NCBI GenBank assembly: GCA_002427105.1 | Contig: DIPM01000021.1 | Coordinates: 126,027 to 190,026, forward strand | Length of the DNA: 64,000 nucleotides | Direction of reading: 5' to 3' | Source of the DNA: Marinilabiliaceae bacterium UBA5488 | Lineage (GTDB): Bacteria; Bacteroidota; Bacteroidia; Bacteroidales; Marinilabiliaceae | Shown here: positions 61,264 through 64,000 of the stretch, piece by piece | Numbering within the stretch: position 1 is the stretch's first letter | Layout: each line of letters starts with the position of its first letter | Notes under the pieces: generated by a model | Databases searched by the model: none | Told to the model about the DNA's origin: nothing | Seen by the model: the letters and a program-made list of their open reading frames with translations, nothing else | Position numbers and translations under genes: made by a program

Positions 61264-62313
61264 TTATATTATCAACATAGCATCACCATAGGTACCAAAA
61301 CGATACTTTTCTTTTATAGCTGATTTATAGGCTTTCATTATCAAATCATAACCGCCGAAAGCAGCAGTCATCATTAACAGCGTGGAGTATGGCAGATGAA
61401 AGTTGGAAACCATACTGTTTGCTACACTGAATTCATAGGGTGGAAAAATAAATTTGTTTGTCCATCCTTCAAAAGGTTTAACATGGCCGTAGGTGCTTAC
61501 CGAACTTTCCAAAGTGCGCATTACAGTAGTGCCAACAGCGCATATCCGTCTCTTTTCGTCTTTGCCTTTATTGATAATTTCTGTCGATTTCTCCGGAATT
61601 AGGATTTGCTCCGAATCCATTTTGTGCTTGGTAAGGTCTTCAACATCAACTGTACGGAAATTACCAAGGCCTACATGCAGGGTAACATAAGCAAAGTGAG
61701 TACCCTTTATTTCCAGTCGCTTCATAAGCTCACGGCTAAAATGTAAGCCGGCTGTTGGAGCGGCTACTGCTCCTTCATTCTGAGCGAAGATGGTCTGATA
61801 GCGTTCACTGTCTTCGGGCTCTACCTCGCGCTTGATAAATTTAGGAAGAGGTGTTTGGCCAAGACTATAAAGGGTTTTCTTGAACTCTTCATAAGGTCCG
61901 TCGTATAGAAAACGTAAGGTACGACCGCGTGATGTTGTGTTGTCTATTACTTCGGCTACCAAGGCATCGTCCTCACCAAAATATAGTTTATTGCCGATGC
62001 GGATTTTGCGCGCCGGATCTACCAGGACATCCCACAAGCGTTGATCCTGGTTGAGTTCTCTCAGCAGAAATACTTCAATCTCTGCCCCTGTCTTTTCTTT
62101 GTTCCCAAAAAGTCGGGCAGGAAAAACTTTTGTATCATTAAATATCAATACATCATCAGCATTGAAGTAGTTTATAAGATCCTTGAATATTTTATGTTCT
62201 ATCTTACCATTGGCGCGGTTTACTACCATCAAACGCGATTCGTCCCTGTTGGGAGACGGGTGAAGGGCTATTAGTTCCTCGGGGAGTTTGTACTTAAATT
62301 TTGATAGCTTCAT
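61264..62313 (-). CDS. queA: S-adenosylmethionine:tRNA ribosyltransferase-isomerase QueA
   Basis: QueA adds the epoxycyclopentane ring to preQ1 in tRNA to make epoxyqueuosine, the late step of queuosine synthesis. The 349-residue protein has the N-terminal FKYKLPEELIALHPSPNRDESRLM, FNDTKVFPARL, EGAVAAPTAGLHFS and MVSNFHLPYSTLLMM. Length is typical. It follows truB by 71 bases in the same direction. queD is present at 40.5 kb. Confidence 0.96.
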   Translation of the reverse strand: MKLSKFKYKLPEELIALHPSPNRDESRLMVVNRANGKIEHKIFKDLINYFNADDVLIFNDTKVFPARLFGNKEKTGAEIEVFLLRELNQDQRLWDVLVDPARKIRIGNKLYFGEDDALVAEVIDNTTSRGRTLRFLYDGPYEEFKKTLYSLGQTPLPKFIKREVEPEDSERYQTIFAQNEGAVAAPTAGLHFSRELMKRLEIKGTHFAYVTLHVGLGNFRTVDVEDLTKHKMDSEQILIPEKSTEIINKGKDEKRRICAVGTTVMRTLESSVSTYGHVKPFEGWTNKFIFPPYEFSVANSMVSNFHLPYSTLLMMTAAFGGYDLIMKAYKSAIKEKYRFGTYGDAMLII

Positions 62314-62384
62314 TGCAGCAAAAAAGTTATATTTATTAATAATTTATTTAAACAAAAATAAGACCTGCTTATACGTACAACCAA

Positions 62385-63125
62385 TCAAATTGTTGACATT
62401 TCCGACAATATGTTTTCAAATTGCTCAATTTCCATAGCATCCTTAATGCGTAAACTGCCGATTGCTGTTCGTACAAGGCCTGAGAGATGGGCGCCGCTGC
62501 CCATAGCAGCTCCCAAATCATGCGCAAAGGAGCGGATATAGGTTCCCTTGCTGCATACTATACGAACTACGGCGCATGGAGCATTGTATTCCAAAAGCTC
62601 GAGTTCCTTAAACTCAACTTTTCGTTTGTCAAGTTCTATTTCAATGCCCTTACGCGCTTGTTCATACGATTTTTTCCCATCTTTTTTTATTGCCGAAAAA
62701 ATCGGAGGTGCTTGCATCTGAAAACCCAGAAAATTCATCAGAACCTTTTCAATAGATTCAGTTGTAATTCCTGTTGTGTCGAAAAGACGGTCGGGCTCTG
62801 TTTCAAGGTCATACGATGGAGTAGTAGCTCCAAAGCTGATGTTTGCCACATACTCCTTATCAGCACCAATAATATTGTCTATCTGTTTGGTTGCCTTTCC
62901 GGTGCAAATAATCAGCAAGCCGGTGGCCATTGGATCAAGAGTCCCTGCATGACCCACTTTTATCTTTCTGATTCCAAGGTGGGTTCTTAATTGAATGCGA
63001 ATCTTGTTAACTACATCAAAGGACGACCAGGCAAAAGGCTTGTTAATCAATATGATACGCCCGGCTTTAAATTCTTCCGCTCCGCATTTTTCCGTGAGCC
63101 CTAAACTGTTAATTAAATCCTCCAT
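62385..63125 (-). CDS. truB: tRNA pseudouridine-55 synthase TruB
   Basis: TruB makes pseudouridine 55 in the T-loop of tRNAs. The 246-residue protein has NKPFAWSSFDVVNKIR, the catalytic Asp in VGHAGTLDPMATGLL, and the later family motifs QAPPIFSAIKKDGKKSYEQAR and CSKGTYIRSFAHDLG. The C-terminal domain found in Gammaproteobacterial TruB is absent, normal for this phylum. It starts 11 bases after uppP, suggesting an operon. Confidence 0.95.
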   Translation of the reverse strand: MEDLINSLGLTEKCGAEEFKAGRIILINKPFAWSSFDVVNKIRIQLRTHLGIRKIKVGHAGTLDPMATGLLIICTGKATKQIDNIIGADKEYVANISFGATTPSYDLETEPDRLFDTTGITTESIEKVLMNFLGFQMQAPPIFSAIKKDGKKSYEQARKGIEIELDKRKVEFKELELLEYNAPCAVVRIVCSKGTYIRSFAHDLGAAMGSGAHLSGLVRTAIGSLRIKDAMEIEQFENILSEMSTI

Positions 63126-63136
63126 CTAAACTATTA

Positions 63137-63937
63137 TCACAACAGGAAGCCTGTTATAGCAATGGCGGCCACTATAGCGCAATATATAGCGAAATAGATT
63201 AGCTTGCCTTGTTTTACAATATTTATCATCCATTTACATGCTGCAAGCCCTGCAATAAAAGCTGCCAGAAAACCTACGATAAGCACCCCGGCCGATGCAC
63301 TTGCTGCAGCCGCTTCTGCAGGATTGTATTTGATCAAGCTTAGCAGGTTTTCTCCAATAATAGGAACCAGAACCATCAAAAACGAAAACCTCGCGATTTC
63401 GCTTTTGCGGTTGCCAATCAAGAGACCGGTGGCAATGGTGGTACCTGATCTGGATAGACCCGGTATTACAGCTATAGTTTGTGCCAGGCCTATTACAAAG
63501 GCATTAAAAAAGGAGATATCCTTGTTTCCTTCCGGTTTGTAATATGCGAATGTCAGCAGTATGGCTGTTACCAAAAGCATAATACCCACTAAAAAAATTA
63601 TACTTGAGGAATTGAAGATTGCCTCTACCGGGTCTTTAAAAAACAGGCCGACTATGGCAATAGGAATCATTGAAACAACAAGTTTGGAAAGGTACTTCGT
63701 CTCTTCATTCCATTGAAACCTGAAAAGCCCTCTCAGAAGATTAAGCAAATCTTTTCGAAATACAACAATGGTACTCAGAACGGTTGCACCGTGAACAATC
63801 ACTGTAAAAGTCAGGTTTTCCTCTGTTTGTACGCCTAATAATTCCTTCCCTATTTCTAAATGCCCGCTGCTGCTTACCGGCAAAAATTCAGTTAGTCCTT
63901 GAATAATTCCAAGGATTAATGCCTCTAACCAATTCAT
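63137..63937 (-). CDS. uppP: Undecaprenyl-diphosphatase
   Basis: UppP (BacA) recycles the lipid carrier of cell-wall synthesis by dephosphorylating undecaprenyl diphosphate. The 266-residue membrane protein has seven to eight helices. The catalytic motifs are GLTEFLPVSSSGHLEIG near the N-terminus and PGLSRSGTTIATG. Both are intact. It leads the uppP-truB-queA group, an arrangement common in Bacteroidota. The remaining 63 bases of the window hold no gene. Confidence 0.95.
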   Translation of the reverse strand: MNWLEALILGIIQGLTEFLPVSSSGHLEIGKELLGVQTEENLTFTVIVHGATVLSTIVVFRKDLLNLLRGLFRFQWNEETKYLSKLVVSMIPIAIVGLFFKDPVEAIFNSSSIIFLVGIMLLVTAILLTFAYYKPEGNKDISFFNAFVIGLAQTIAVIPGLSRSGTTIATGLLIGNRKSEIARFSFLMVLVPIIGENLLSLIKYNPAEAAAASASAGVLIVGFLAAFIAGLAACKWMINIVKQGKLIYFAIYCAIVAAIAITGFLL

Positions 63938-64000
63938 TTAAATAGTTTTGATGATTTATATTTTTGACTTGAAGGCTTACTCATAAATAGCCCCTTTATT

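Overview
The window looks like a chromosomal segment of a Bacteroidota bacterium, probably in or near the Bacteroidales/Marinilabiliales. It carries families typical of that phylum (DUF4292 and DUF4834 proteins, XRE-cupin plus acyl-CoA ligase pair, uppP-truB-queA order), candidate TAnnTTTG promoter boxes and few clear Shine-Dalgarno sequences. No rRNA, tRNA, CRISPR array, prophage or insertion sequence was seen. Almost every base is in an intact gene.

Region 1 (1-18.5 kb, + strand) is one long, tightly packed signalling cluster. It holds the 3' end of cheA, two cheW, cheR, a histidine-kinase-like protein without its phospho-acceptor His, cheD, cheB, a membrane GAF-PAS-PAS sensor, a second cheR, a degenerate third CheR-like protein, a stand-alone CheB esterase domain, and a short membrane GAF protein. 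These are followed by a membrane GAF-PAS-PAS-SpoIIE phosphatase, a SiaB-like kinase, a SiaC-like phosphoprotein, a large ABC exporter with an unusual N-terminus, a lipoprotein and a small secreted protein. No conventional methyl-accepting receptor and no cheY are present. The layout suggests chemotaxis-type adaptation enzymes coupled to a Sia-type partner switch and an ABC exporter. This is the most unusual content of the window.

Region 2 (18.6-21.65 kb) has hemW, a VanZ-like gene, an Rrf2-type regulator and rpiB, and two AT-rich spacers rich in DnaA-box-like sequences. The strand composition flips here: the + strand is C-rich or balanced to the left and G/T-rich to the right, and the flanking genes diverge. 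Four 16-bp parS-type sites lie at 19.7, 28.4, 32.8 and 33.2 kb. Together these point to the chromosomal replication origin at about 21.2-21.65 kb.

Region 3 (21.65-45.2 kb, mostly + strand, the presumed right replichore) is housekeeping: nadA, a response regulator, ruvB, a Wzx-type flippase, dut, a TPR lipoprotein, a DUF4292 lipoprotein, an EnvC-like protein, an anti-sigma-type ATPase, ybeY, mnmG, ade, uvrC, lplA, dtd, deoC, a polyprenyl synthase, an ArsR regulator, queD, cbiK, polA and a DUF456 protein.

Region 4 (45.3-64 kb, mostly - strand) holds a CTP protease, pbpC, a GH3 beta-glucosidase, a pectinesterase, an acyl-CoA ligase with its XRE-cupin regulator, an outer-membrane barrel, dCMP deaminase, a second CTP protease, a DUF4834 protein, cysH, a phosphofructokinase with mixed substrate-determinant residues, a tandem universal stress protein, and the queA-truB-uppP group.
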